Shown here piece after piece: positions 1-15,880 of a DNA stretch of 64,000 bases. How positions within the stretch are numbered: the first letter of the stretch is position 1; each line of letters opens with the position of its first letter. This stretch comes from Mugil cephalus (taxonomy: Eukaryota > Chordata > Actinopteri > Mugiliformes > Mugilidae), in the NCBI RefSeq assembly GCF_022458985.1, contig NC_061789.1, forward strand, positions 18,456,357 to 18,520,356, written 5' to 3'. Under the pieces are notes generated by a model. It saw only the letters and a list, made by a program, of their open reading frames with translations, did not search any database and was not told the origin of the DNA. The translations under genes and the position numbers were made by a program.

Positions 1-206
1 GGAAAGAGATTACGAATCATCAGAGATGGATTAAACAGTTATAAAACTTATTAATTAATCTCTGCTGATATGCTGATGATGATTAGCTTTATTTGTAAGC
101 GGTGAAAGTGCATCATGATATTCATTTCTGTTCTAATGAGAAGATTGACTCACCCCTTTTAAATTACTTTTAAATGTCTGTATGCTGTGGCTCTCCTGCC
201 TTACAG
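1..206 (+). other. Intron 6 (3' part) of retsat copy A
   Basis: Non-coding. The last bases before the acceptor at 206 closely match the same intron end in copy B (6361-6384), which supports the tandem-duplicate reading. Nothing else is recognised here. Confidence 0.7.
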
Positions 207-2418
207 CCATCCAGGAGCAGCTGAGTATGATGAAGAACGGTGAAGGCGGTCTGAGTGTCTTCCTGGGTCTGAATGGTACCAAAGAAGAGCTGGGCCTTAA
301 AGCAGACAACTACTGGATCTTCACAGAGAACAATTTTGATGAACTGTATGTACCATTCATTTTCTATTATGATTACATCCAACTATTTCCTTTCTATTAG
401 ATCGCTTTGTGTTTTGCTGCCTGTAAACTTAGATAAAAGGGAGAAGCCTGGAGATGAGCTCAATTTCACTTTAAATGTGATCTTTCCATATTGAAGACTA
501 CTTGAAATTAGCAACTGAGATCATAAACTCACATGGAAAAGGTTTCCTAATGTCATAAAAATTAATTGTAGGTTCATTTTCTTATAGACTTGACAATATT
601 AATTCCTTTTTCACTGATGGAGTTGTTACCCGCAGGCCAGAGATAGGTCCACTTACTTTATACAATAGCACTAAGATGTTATGCAAACTGACCATTTATC
701 CCCAGTGGAGGATCCCTCATAGAGTTTATATATTAAATTCAGTATATTCTTGTTGAGCATGTCACAGGTTTACTGTGTGCTGCTGGAATACAGTTTTTGT
801 AGATTTTGTTCCGTATTGTTGTGAATTCACCAAATTGTGTGTTTTCTTTACAGCGTGGAGAAGTACCTGAATGGAGAGAGGGAAGAGTCTGCCAAAAAAG
901 TCCCCCTGCTGTTTGTGGCCTCTCCATCAGCTAAAGATCCTACCTGGGAGGAGAGATCACCTGGTACAGAAATGGGTTTAGAAAGACCCCTCACTTGACC
1001 CAAGTTTTTTTTTTTTGTTCTTACAAAAATTGTCCTTCCTTTTCTTGACACCAGGAAAGTCCACTTTGAGTCTGGTCAGTTTTGCCAACTACGCATGGTT
1101 CGAGGAGTGGAAGGACGGCAAAGTGACAAACAGAGGGGGCGACTACAAAGAGCTGAAACAGATATTCATTGACTCTGTTCTGGAGGTGGTGATGGATGTG
1201 TTCCCTAAGATCACCAGAGACAAGGTGAAGGAAGTCCCACTTCTCATTACCTTACAATAGTATATATACAGAGACACTGCCTGGGGTTAAAACCCTAAGT
1301 CCTGCCTGGCTCTTGGGGTTTTTTAGACTCATGATGTCTCATTAAGGTACTGGACATCATGCAGGAATATTTTCATATTCTTGTCCTAAAATTCTCTCTC
1401 TTTTTTTTTTTGAAAATCTAATTTCTGATAAACAGACTCCTCCCATTCGTGGAGAGACGTTTGTGACCATTAAATCAGTGCCTATAAAGGATTTAGATGA
1501 CCAGTTTACGAACGTTTTACTCAAAGATTTTCTTTCTGCATGTATGTGTGTAAGTGTAAAACTGGAAAATCCCTCTGTGAACTGGGGAGGTGGACTGACA
1601 CACCACTTTTAGCATGGTCTTAACACCTGTCCCCAAATTATTTTACCCAGTTCACACCAGGAGTCTGAAGTTTCTGACTATCGATGAATTGTTAGAGAAC
1701 CTCTAATTGTGCGAAAATAGGAGATGACTGGATTAATCTGAATTTCCGTAACTGAAGGTGAGTATTGGTTTCCTAATGGACCCTAGTCACTGGAGTTCCA
1801 GGTGGACACCACCCACTATTGTTCCTAATAAAACCCTCAACTCCCCACTTATTATTTACAGAAGAATAAGCTTCTTGGATGAATGGTGACACATCTTCAA
1901 TGAGATTCAAACTAATCCAGCTACCTTTTCTTGGATTTGTTTATTAGATAAAGCATAACCTGAATGACTGAAAATCTTGACAGATGTATTGTATATTGAT
2001 GCTTGTTTCTTCTGTGCAGATTGAGTTTGTTGATGCTGGGACCCCCATCACGAACACACACTACATTGGAGCCCCCAAAGGGGAGATCTACGGAGCTGAT
2101 CATGGCATCGCCCGTTTCAGCCCTGAACTCAACGCTACAGTGAGACCTCAGACTCCCCTGAAGAACCTCTACCTGACAGGTCTGTGCCACATCACGTCCT
2201 CCAGTCATTGCGCTGAATTTGAAGTCACACTCCGCTGAACGTGTCACGCTTCATTCTTCCGTTCCTCAGGTCAAGATGTGTTTGTGTGCGGTTTTGCTGG
2301 CGCCCTCGCTGGAGCTCTCACCTGTGGCTCGGTCATTCTGAACCGCAACCTCCACCTAGATGCCATCGGCTTAGCGAAGAGGATCAAATTTATGAACGAC
2401 AAATTGAAAGGGGACTAA
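207..2418 (+). CDS. retsat: Retinol saturase copy A, 3' part (last five coding exons)
   Basis: Partial gene for all-trans-retinol 13,14-reductase, an ER-membrane flavoprotein that saturates the 13-14 double bond of retinol. Coding exons read from frame and GT-AG sites: 207-345, 854-963, 1055-1224, 2020-2179, 2270-2418 (stop TAA 2416-2418). They correspond to exons 7-11 of the complete copy downstream; the first four have the same lengths (139, 110, 170, 160 nt) and phases. Family landmarks seen are [14 protein letters not shown] (exon 8), AWFEEW (exon 9), [10 protein letters not shown] (exon 10) and LYLTGQD across the last junction. The C-terminus ends KLKGD, a KxKxx-type dilysine tail. No stop or frameshift is visible, so the gene looks functional. 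The first six exons lie outside the window, so an intact N-terminus cannot be judged. Confidence 0.93.
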
Positions 2419-2940
2419 CAACATTCAGCTGAGTGACGCTTATATCTTGCAATTAAACACAACTGTACTGCAATATTGGAGCTCAGAGTCATACTGTAAG
2501 TGTGACAGATGCCACAGATGAGTCAGTAATGCTAAGCGGAACTTTTCAGAGCCAGCTCATGCAGCACTAAGCTCTCTGTCTTAACTTTCATACCTGTGCT
2601 TGTTTAACGTGAATTGGATTAAGTAACAATTCAGTTAAAAGTATCAATAACAATACAAACTCTCTCAAACACTTTATAAAAACCGGCCTGAAAGCTCCAG
2701 ATCAAGCGTGAAGGTGCCGATGGCAAGAAAAACTTCCTTTTAACAGGAAGAAACAAGCAACACTGATCCTGCACTCATCTACAATATTATAAAACCATTT
2801 TGTGAGACACTTGCAATGTTGGAACTTCTTTGTCATCTATGCACTTAACTCTGCCTAATAAAGCCAAATTTTTTTTTTTTTTTTTTCAGTTTTGATATAA
2901 AGTCTAAGGGTACAAGCAATAAAATGGTTACAACTTGAAA
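2419..2940 (+). other. 3' UTR of retsat copy A with two poly(A) signals
   Basis: Two AATAAA hexamers lie at 2857-2862 and 2918-2923. The sequence around the second resembles the segment at 10190-10250 in copy B's 3' UTR, so the duplicated unit reached past the stop codon to the poly(A) region. The exact transcript end is inferred. Confidence 0.5.
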
Positions 2941-3540
2941 CATAGTGTGTCCTTCATATTTTTCACAATACTTTCTCTGTAAGTGTAAATCATTTCTGTC
3001 AGCGTTGCTATCTTGCTTCAAGCCTGAAGATTATGAAGCAGTAGGTGGTTCTCTTTGCTTATCTTGACCTTTCTTATCTCCTCCTCATTTTATGACAATT
3101 ACGCAAAAATCTTCCCTTGGAAAATCTTGGAAATTACCTGAAACAGCATATTCTCTAAAGTGACATAAATGGTCAATTACTCCACTATCTCAGAACAACA
3201 ACAACAATTTCAGTGTAATTCTCATTTGGTTAATAAAGTAGTTTTGTTAGTGAACACTTAAGTAAATTTTGGCTTCATGATATATCCAGATGCATCTCTA
3301 TGCAGTCAGTTGATTTGCAGTACTGTATTTTATTTGGGATTCACGTCAGCATATTTTCAAATATAACCATTATTTAAATTTTAGCGAGTTGCACATGATG
3401 TGTTGGTTTACATACTGGATGATATTCTACTTCATTATTATAATATAAAAAAAATGAATAAAAAAAGATATGCAACTAATTGCATCAGTACGTCAATAAA
3501 AACCTTCTAACACGATGTCTGAAACCAAGTTTAATTTCTC
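2941..3540. other. Spacer between the two retsat copies
   Basis: AT-rich spacer without a convincing gene. No long ORF, RNA gene or mobile element is recognised. The spacer is short, so copy B's promoter must lie within it and just downstream of it. Confidence 0.5.
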
Positions 3541-3549
3541 CATTCGTTG

Positions 3550-3627
3550 ATTGGTCGCAGCAAGCCTGGTGTTTCTAAAAGCAATGCTGTAATTGGCCAG
3601 CTTTAGCAATTGAGTTGGGGGGCGGGG
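3550..3627 (+). promoter_or_regulatory. Promoter-like cluster of retsat copy B: two inverted CCAAT boxes and a GC box
   Basis: ATTGG occurs at 3550-3554 and 3592-3596, and a GC box (GGGGGGCGGGG) at 3617-3627. All lie within about 155 bases upstream of the ATG at 3705. NF-Y and Sp1 binding is inferred from motif identity and spacing; no TATA box is evident. The transcription start is probably around 3630-3660. Confidence 0.45.
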
Positions 3628-3704
3628 TCTTTGTGGACATAACAAGGAAGCGTGGACAAAGAGAAAAGGACTTCGGTTTCTGTCACCTGTTCTCAACTGT
3701 GACA

Positions 3705-6700
3705 ATGTCGCTCGTCTTGTCGATTGTTTGCGTCGTTCTGGTCCTGTTTATATTAAAATATGTCTTCAGCGGGTCCGGGCCGAACCCCTTTGAGAGGGAC
3801 ACTCGTGAACCGTTGAAAAAGATGGTTCACGACACGAAAGAAAAAAATAAAGTGTTGAAGCAAGGTGAGTTATTTATTTGTTCGTTTGAAATGAACTTTT
3901 GACTTGAAAAATTCATGCATATCATAATATGTTGACTTCTGCCAGTCTTATGGATTGCACAACAGAAAACAGCTTTTAAGGTCATGGTAGTTTGTCCAAT
4001 AACGTGCAAGGTAAGTGTTTCTTTAAATTTAGAGGGAGTAATATAAAACCACAAAAAAAAAGTTGTACATACATACACATACGTTGTGTTAACATGTTTT
4101 TCCAGTTACAAAATTCCCCAAAATTTTACTGATAAAACAAGCTCCATCATTGCAAAAACACAAGTATTTGATCTATAGTAACATTATACCACAAAGAATA
4201 TTCTTGGTATTGACACCAAGTACTGATTGATTAATCTGATCTAAACATTTGCCTATTTGCTTCTGGAGCTGTCTGATTTCTTGTAGTTGTGCCACAGGCG
4301 TGATGTTGTTTTGGTGTTTTGTGTTCATGTTTTTAGGTTTTGTGGCCAGTAAAGTACCCGACAACCTGGACGCTATCATCGTCGGCAGTGGGATCGGTGG
4401 ACTTGGACTTGCTGTGCTGCTGGCCAAAGTTGGGAAGAAAGTCCTGGTTCTGGAGCAGCACGATCGGGCTGGAGGATGCTGCCACACATTCACTGAGAAG
4501 GGCTTTGAGTTTGATGTTGGTGAGAAGGGTGGCTCTTGTTCCTTAAATCTGCATCAGAAAAGACAATGCTGATTTCAGCAACATCAGAAGTGGGAATATG
4601 TGCACATGAAACATGAAATTAAAGTTTCTGTCTTTGTCCAACAGGAATCCACTACATTGGTGAGCTGCTGGACCACAAGCCGTTTCGCTGCATGCTGGAC
4701 CAGATGACCAACGGACAGCTACAGTGGGAGCCTCTGGATAACCCGTTTGACCACGTTGTGCTGGGACCTCCAGAAAACAGACGTTGCTACCCTATCTACA
4801 GCGGCAAGACTCGCTACCCCGAGGAGCTGAAGAAGTGTTTCCCTGGAGAGGAGAAGGCCATCGATGAGTACCTGAGCCTGGTCAAGGTAACATTCTGTTG
4901 CATCACAGCTTATTTTGTAATCAAGCTTATCTGGCGCTTTCACTCAGTGACATGTATCAACATAACTAACTGTGCCATCTACTATTTCGCTGGTGGTCAG
5001 ACCACTTGTTCGGTCTAATAGAGTTTAAGTCAGTATCACAACTTGGAAATGCCCTTTACCCCTTTGCACTTCAGTATCATTGTCCATGTGGATGTTGTCA
5101 CTCTTCGTGGTAAAGCAAAGGTCAGACTAACTGGGAAACTCTTTTATTAGCAGTGTTACACAATTTCGCAGAGACCAAAGCGTTTTGCTTTGTCACACAG
5201 ATAAACGAACGTGATCTTCTTTATCCTGAATCATATTAGTGCATCTGATCTTTTGTTTTCAGTTGATATTTTATTTCTTTATAATTGCACATAAGAATTT
5301 GCAACAGTGAAGCACAGTGTAGATCTGGCTGCAGGATTTAAAAAAACAATGTCAAAATCGAAAAGAATTCATTAAAAAAGAATGTGTTGACATTTGCATC
5401 ATGATAAAGCAAGAACTTTCTCTCAAGTATTTCGTTAGTAAGAATAATGCATGTTTTAAACCTTCATGAGATAGTCGAAAGTGTATCTGCAGAATATAGA
5501 TGTAGTTAGGAAAAAACACATAAATTATCAATATTATATTACAGAAAATTAACTGGTTCACTCTCAAGTGTCTATTGTTGTTTACTGCAACCTATGTCTG
5601 TGTTTTGTCTTCAGAAAACTTCATGGGGGATTTGGCTCCTTCTTATGCTAAAGCTCTGGCCTGCCCCCTTGGCCAAGTTCTTGGTCTACACCGGCCTCGC
5701 AAAACGTCTCTCTTTCTTCTTTAAAATGGCGTCCCGCAGCCTGACCGACGTGGTCAATGAACTGACAGAGAACAAGGACCTCAGGGCTGTCTTCTCCTAC
5801 ATCTTTGGCACCTACGGTGGGTTCAGCTGACGTCCTGTTGCTGTTATCGCATTATTCTTCAGCACAGTACTCACAATGTCTGTCTCCGATGTGCAGGCAA
5901 CATGCCAAAAGATGCCAGCTTTGCCATGCACACTTCAGTAGTCAGCCACTACCTGAATGGAGCCTGGTATCCCAAAGGTGGCGCCAGTGAAATTGCCTAC
6001 CACATGATCCCCATCGTTGAGAAGGCTGGGGGAGCCGTTCTGGTTCGAGCCCCGGTCAACCGCATCTTATTCAATGATGCCAAGGAAGCTTGTGGTGGGT
6101 GCGGATTTCTCAGTTTTTCTACACACACACTCAGATCTCAGAAAGATGATTCACTGCATTTGTCTTTTATGGATTCAGGTGTGAGCGTCATGAAGGGTCA
6201 GGAGGAAGTCCATATCCACGCTCCTATGGTCATCTCAAACGCTGGGATCTTCAACACCTACCAGAAGCTGCTGCCAAAAGAACTCCAGGCCATGCCAGGT
6301 CAGAAGAGACTAAGTGCTTAATGATTGTAAGCCGGGAAGGTGCACAGTGTCACAGTTTTGTACTGTGGCTCTCCTGTCTTACAGCCATCCAGAAGCAGCT
6401 GAGTATGATGAAGAACGGTGATGGTGGCCTGAATGTTTTCATTGGCCTGAGTGGAACCAAAGAAGAGCTGGGCCTGAAAGCAGACAACTACTGGATCTTT
6501 GCAGAAAACAATTTTGATGAAATGTATGAACACTCGTTTTAGAATTATCTTTTTGTGCTGCCACTAACCATCCAATAGAAATTATAGTCCATAATGGAAA
6601 TGCAAAAACATATACTATGTAGAAGCAGACTTAGCCATCACATGTCATCCACTGGTTTGTGAACTACAATTTATAAACCTTGAATTTGGAATTTTGGCTC

Positions 6701-9157
6701 TAGCCATCCATTGTTTTGCACCACTTCATAAGCAAAAACCCATTGAATGCAAAAGATGCTTTGTAAACTGATCACTTAAATCCAGTGGATGCCGTTATGA
6801 ATATTGTTTTTGGTCCTGCGTTTAACATGAATTCAGAGTGGCACGTTTTGTTTACAGACTGGAGAAATATATGAATGGAAAGAGGGAAGAGTCTGCTAAA
6901 AATGTACCCGTGCTGTTTGTGGCCTCCCCGTCAGCTAAAGATCCTACCTGGGAGGAGAGATCACCAGGTACAGAGACAGCAAATGTGTTTTTTTTAACCT
7001 GTATTTATTGATTTTCCTTTTTATCATAAAACAAAACATCTCAGAATAGTAAGACATGGGGAGTAAAAAGAGCAACTAAGCTGTGTTACATTTATCTTTC
7101 AACTTCTCAAAAGATAGAAATACCTTTGTCAGTGAGTCATTCTGCAACATTCTTCAAAGTGTATAAGAGGCCACTGGCCTTTCTAGTGACTCAGGAGACC
7201 CAGCTGTAAGAGCTCAGAATAGTTGGCCTGGAATACAAGAGGGGCATCAGCACTACCCCTCCACCCTTCAGATGTGTTAGAGCCTGGGCATGCAGCTTGC
7301 AGAATACTATCCCCACATTACTCACCCAATAGTAAGGCTGGAATCCTATTCCTCCTGCTGAGGAAGTTTGTACAGTTAGTTTTGTGACGTGTTGTTGTGT
7401 TTTTGTCACTCCTAAAGATTTAAAATGATTTGAATCTTTCAAGGGCAAAGTGCCAAATGATTCATGGTGACCAAGGGCATTTGATTTGAGAACATTAGTT
7501 CATTCACAAACTGTTTATTCACACATTATCTCCTTTGTTTTCTTCACACCAGGAAAGTCCACTTTGAGTCTGGTCAGTTTTGCCAACTACGCATGGTTTG
7601 AAGAGTGGAAGGACGGCAAAGTGACAAACAGAGGGCCCGACTACAAAGAGCTGAAACAGACCTTCATTGACTGTGCTCTGGAGGTAGTGATGGATGTGTT
7701 CCCTAAGATCACCAGAGACAAGGTGAAGGAAGTTCTCATTACCTTACAATAGTATATAAATGAGTAGTGAGGAAATGCTCACTGTATTTTCTAGGGTATG
7801 GCAGTGTGGGTTGGTGCTTATTTACTATTTTAACCATTTAAACCACCTAATCTATATGCTGATGCTATGTCCTTTATCTTTGTTTGCTCCTCCACCCTGA
7901 AACTCTCTGCATCAAAATCAGTCAATCAGTGCTGCAGAAACAGAACTGTCTTCCTTACTGAGACAGGTGTTTCTGATCTTTGATGGGATTTTAAACTCTT
8001 GACGTCTCATTAAATTACTGGAGCTCAATCTTTGCACAATTTGTCTGATGTAATCTTCCTGTTCTGTTCAAGCTTCAAATTATTGGTCAGACAAAACAAG
8101 ACATCTGAAACAGCATCACTTTATTTATCTATTGTCAGCGACACTGCACATTAATAAACGATTAATTGTAGGTATAATTAATGAGCCAGAACTGGACAGG
8201 AGGCTCGTTTTCATCCACTGTTCCTGGTCAGATGTTAAAAGGCAACCTGAAACATGAAATACAGTGCATTAAAAAAAACAACAGAAATAGACATTAGAGC
8301 ACACGAAACACTCATCAACATACTTGCAACTGTATACAACATGCAGTTGACTACAAGTTTCACTTGTTTTGTATGTGAGTGTTGAGTCTGGTATGATATT
8401 GAGGTATTTATAGTTGGAGGCCACATGAGGCTGTTCACCAGATACATACACAGGATACTCACTTGTAGTTTTTGCCACACTGAGATGTAAACAAGAGTCC
8501 ATGACACCCAACAGCCCTTTGGTGACTTGTACCATTTCTTGGGTGACTTTGTCTGCTGCCTGTTTGCTGTTTTTTGCATGTACAAGTGCAATTTTGTGCT
8601 GTGAGAAATTATATTTTTCTGTTTTTTTCTCACAATTTGTTGACGACATGAAAAATGGATTAACCGTGAAAAGAACTGGCAGATAGCAAAAATAATCCTA
8701 ATTAGGCTTTGTTGCTTAAGTTTAAGGTATATATTGTATGTTGATGTGTTTTTTTTCTATGCAGATTGAGTACATTGATGCTGGGACCCCCATCACGAAC
8801 ACACACTACATCGGAACCCCCAAAGGTGAGATCTACGGAGCTGATCATGGCATCGCCCGTTTCACTCCTGAACTCAGCGCTACAATGAGACCTCAGACTC
8901 CCCTGAAGAACCTCTACCTGACAGGTCTGTGCCGCATCACATTCTCTAGCCATTGTGTTGAATTTGAAGTCACACTCCGCTGAATGTATCTCTCTTAATT
9001 CTTCCATTCCTCAGGTCAAGATTTGTTCTCGTGCGGCCTTGCTGGCGGCCTCGCTGGTGCTCTTACCTGTGGCTCTGTCATTCTGAACCGCAACCTCCAC
9101 CTGGATGGCATCGCCTTGGCAAAGAAAGCAAAATCTGTCAAATCGAAAGGGCTGTAA
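3705..9157 (+). CDS. retsat: Retinol saturase copy B (all-trans-retinol 13,14-reductase), complete
   Basis: Eleven coding exons: 3705-3864, 4337-4519, 4645-4886, 5615-5816, 5897-6094, 6179-6298, 6385-6523, 6858-6967, 7553-7722, 8765-8924, 9015-9157. Together they give 1827 nt, or 608 aa; the family is about 610 aa. Residues 1-20 form a hydrophobic N-terminal anchor. A Rossmann dinucleotide-binding motif, VGSGIGG, lies at about 69-75, followed by [15 protein letters not shown] and DVGIHYIGE, as expected of the phytoene-desaturase-like flavin reductases. Later landmarks are [36 protein letters not shown] and [10 protein letters not shown]. The start is the first ATG after the promoter cluster and gives the expected anchor. 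The tail KSKGL fits a KxKxx ER-retrieval signal. Known role: NADPH-dependent saturation of all-trans-retinol in the ER. The gene follows copy A head to tail. All junctions keep frame, so it looks functional. Confidence 0.96.
7191..7448 (-). other. Unassigned insert-like stretch in intron 8 of copy B
   Basis: Intron 8 of copy B (6968-7552, 585 nt) is far longer than intron 8 of copy A (964-1054, 91 nt). The extra DNA carries an 85-codon open frame on the - strand. I recognise no protein family. It may be a SINE-like or other short insertion after the duplication; the ORF itself is probably chance. Confidence 0.3.
8235..8649 (-). mobile_element. Probable non-LTR retrotransposon (reverse-transcriptase C-terminal) relic in intron 9 of copy B
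   Basis: On the - strand a 126-codon frame (8269-8649) contains LHLSVAKT followed by SNYKYL and DSTLTYK. This matches the order seen after the catalytic core of fish LINE reverse transcriptases (LxLNxxKT ... SYKYLGxxxDxxLTFK). A second frame on the same strand (8235-8633) is also open, so the reading frame is damaged. Expected target-site repeats or a poly(A) tail were not located. The assignment rests on a short motif match and is moderate. Confidence 0.42.
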
Positions 9158-10210
9158 GAGCCATATGGAAAGTTTGACTGATCTTAGAAGTGAATCCATA
9201 ATGTGAAAGTACACCGCCTGGACGAAAAGAAAAAAAAAAAAACACAAGCTCTAAAATTTTGTTGGACCGACTTTAGCTTTGATTACAGCAGTATTCACTG
9301 TGGCACAGTTTTGATAAGAAGATTCTCTAATGTCACAAGTTTTATTTCCATCCGTGTTGCATTTTTCACCAAGATCTTGTATTGATGATGGGAGAGTCTA
9401 ACCACTGCACAAAGTCTGAACTTGAGTCCACTTTTGACATTGTCATCCTGGAATATGTCGATGCAGTCAGGGAAGAAAAAATCCATTGATGGAATAACCT
9501 GGTCATTCATTATATTCAGGTAGTCAGCTGACCTCATTCTTTGGGCATAATGTTGCTCAACCTAGACCTGAGCAACTGAGCAACCCCAGAGGCTGGTACA
9601 GTAGACATTAGACATGATGGGTACATCGCTTCATCTTCCTTGAAGACAATGGTTCCCACTATCCTTACAGTTTTTAATGATATGATGGACAGTTCTTAGT
9701 CCAATTTTAGTAGTTTCTGCTCTAATCTCCTTAGATCTTGTTTCTGCTTGATGCAGCCAATGATTTGACCCTTCTCAAACAGACTTACATCTCTTCCACG
9801 ACCACGGGATGAGTCTTTCCACATGGTTGTTGAAGAAATGAGAAGCCACTCATTTCATCAGTTGGTGTTAAATAACTTGTTGCCAGCTGAAAGATAATCG
9901 CCTGTGCAGTATTTATCCAATTGGATCCTCATACCTATTTGCTTTGTTAAAACCTTTTTTGGTCAGGCAGTGTAAGTGTTTTATTTGGATTTTTTATGGC
10001 AGCTACTGCGATCAGACCCGCACTCATTCATGCAGCCTAAATAATGTGACACGCACGATTTTCAAATATCCATCTGCATGTATCCACATTCAGTGTTGGA
10101 GTTTCTATGCACTTGGTTGTTTAACCCCTTACACCACACACAAGTTTTTGCCTAACAGTGCCGTATGTTATATCTGTTTTAATGTTATGCAAAAAATAAA
10201 TTGGTTGCAA
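9158..10210 (+). other. 3' UTR of retsat copy B, interrupted by a Tc1-like element
   Basis: The stop is at 9155-9157. The only good poly(A) signal in the homologous context is AATAAA at 10195-10200, where the flanking bases resemble copy A's 2910-2960. The mRNA is therefore predicted to run through the inserted element at about 9225-9950. The end point is inferred from this similarity. Confidence 0.45.
9225..9950 (-). mobile_element. Degenerate Tc1/mariner-like transposon, antisense to retsat copy B
   Basis: Reading the - strand from right to left gives remnants of a fish Tc1-like transposase in the right order. The N-terminal part includes the start region with SRGR- and LFEKGQIIG-like codons near 9760-9830 and the helix-turn-helix region with RTV-like codons near 9660-9720. 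The C-terminal part is the 80-codon frame 9295-9537 ([20 protein letters not shown], then FQDD) and AKVGPTK near 9265-9285. The middle is missing and frames shift, so it is an internally deleted, inactive copy. The terminal inverted repeats are too decayed for exact ends. Confidence 0.75.
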
Positions 10211-10559
10211 CTTGATCTTGGACATATTATGTATGTTTTTCATAATATTTCCCCAGTGGGTAAAAATAATTTGGGTGGAAGTTTCCCACTTTTTTTTTTT
10301 CCTTTTTTGAATGTCTCATCTGTGCGCTTTAAATGTCTTTAAAGGGCGACGATGACATAGTCTCCCAAATTGTTTATATTTACTTATTCGTCAGTGATTT
10401 ATTGTCAACATTTACTGATTAGCCACGACTTTAAAAATGGAGCAGTGGAAGAAAATGGTCTGTTCCAGTGAATCGCGCTTTCTTTTTTCTTCATTTGAGC
10501 TTTCTGATTAGTTGGCGAATAAAAGGGGTGTGATTTTTTTCGTGATTTTCTGACAGTTA

Positions 10560-10615
10560 TGTAGTTTTTTTCTTTCTGCCGCTGGCAGATGGTGGCGAAA
10601 CCCTAGGATTTTCAG
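10560..10615 (+). other. Non-coding first exon of the cdk4/6-like gene (3' part)
   Basis: A strong donor (TTTTCAG followed by GTAAGTAAAA) lies at 10615/10616. It is upstream of the coding exon, whose acceptor is at 10871-10872 (exon starts 10873). The transcription start is unknown and probably lies in 10500-10570. This explains why the coding exon begins with a short 5' UTR stretch before the ATG at 10900. Confidence 0.5.
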
Positions 10616-10899
10616 GTAAGTAAAAACACTACAAATGGATGCAACAAGTAATTAAAGGCTTGTTAAGTGCGTAACAAAAGAAATGGTGTTAACAGAGGTG
10701 GTGTGTTTCTACGCTGCTGTGACAGCTGATGAATATCTGCTAGCTAACGTGGACATCTAATGTATTCGGCCTCCTCAGCTAGCTTACCATGACCCCAGCT
10801 AGGTTAGGTGAAGGGCTAAGAAGCTGTATGGCCCCTGCCATTCTCAAGTGGATATTTTTCTGTGAAGCTCAGGTTCATTTAGTTTGAACGTGGAGGACA

Positions 10900-15219
<4,320 letters not shown>

Positions 15220-15880
15220 AGAGTTCGGTTGAATGAAGAGTGGAGGGAGGAGAAATTGCTGCTCGGATCTTCCAGTAATCTGCAATTAACTTTAAAAAAA
15301 ACGTGGTGCCCTAAAATCAGCTCTACACTTTGTTCCTACATGGCTTGTTGATAGGCTTTGAGAGAGTTTAAGTTTTATTTTTAAGTTTGAGGTTTTACTC
15401 CTGTTGACTGTCCCTAAATAAGGAAGGCCTGACTTATAGAACATGGGTCCTACAGCACATATTTTGATAAAATCCAAAAACAGGAAGTATGTTTTAGGTA
15501 ATTCCCTCTTAAGAGTTTTAAATACTTAGTTGTGATTCTAAATTTGACAGTGTTCATGTGAATGGAGGAGCAGTATTTTGTTCTTTGACATGTTTTTTTT
15601 CCCCCCAAAATGTAGCGCTACTTTGCTGAGTGTCACTATTCTATCTGGCTAAATGCTACAGACGACACTATTTTGAATACTTTTAAGTTGAGGGATGTGT
15701 TCTTAATGTTTAAACAAAAAAAGATTGTGACTTGTATGCCTGAGGAGATGTAACCCTTTATTTTTGATATTTTTGTGAAGATATTTATGGTGCAATCTGA
15801 GTAGATTACATCTGTATTTATGTTCGTATTGACATAACTTTTTTTTTATGTGAATTAAACTGTTCAGTCAAGAAGCATTT
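15220..15880 (+). other. 3' UTR of the cdk4/6-like gene
   Basis: AT-rich sequence after the TGA at 15217-15219. No canonical AATAAA was found in the first 600 bases; an ATTAAA at 15854-15859 is the best poly(A) signal candidate. Confidence 0.35.

Noticed and set aside
9295..9537. 80-codon - strand frame as a host gene
   Set aside because: It matches the C-terminal part of a Tc1-like transposase read antisense in the retsat copy B 3' UTR.
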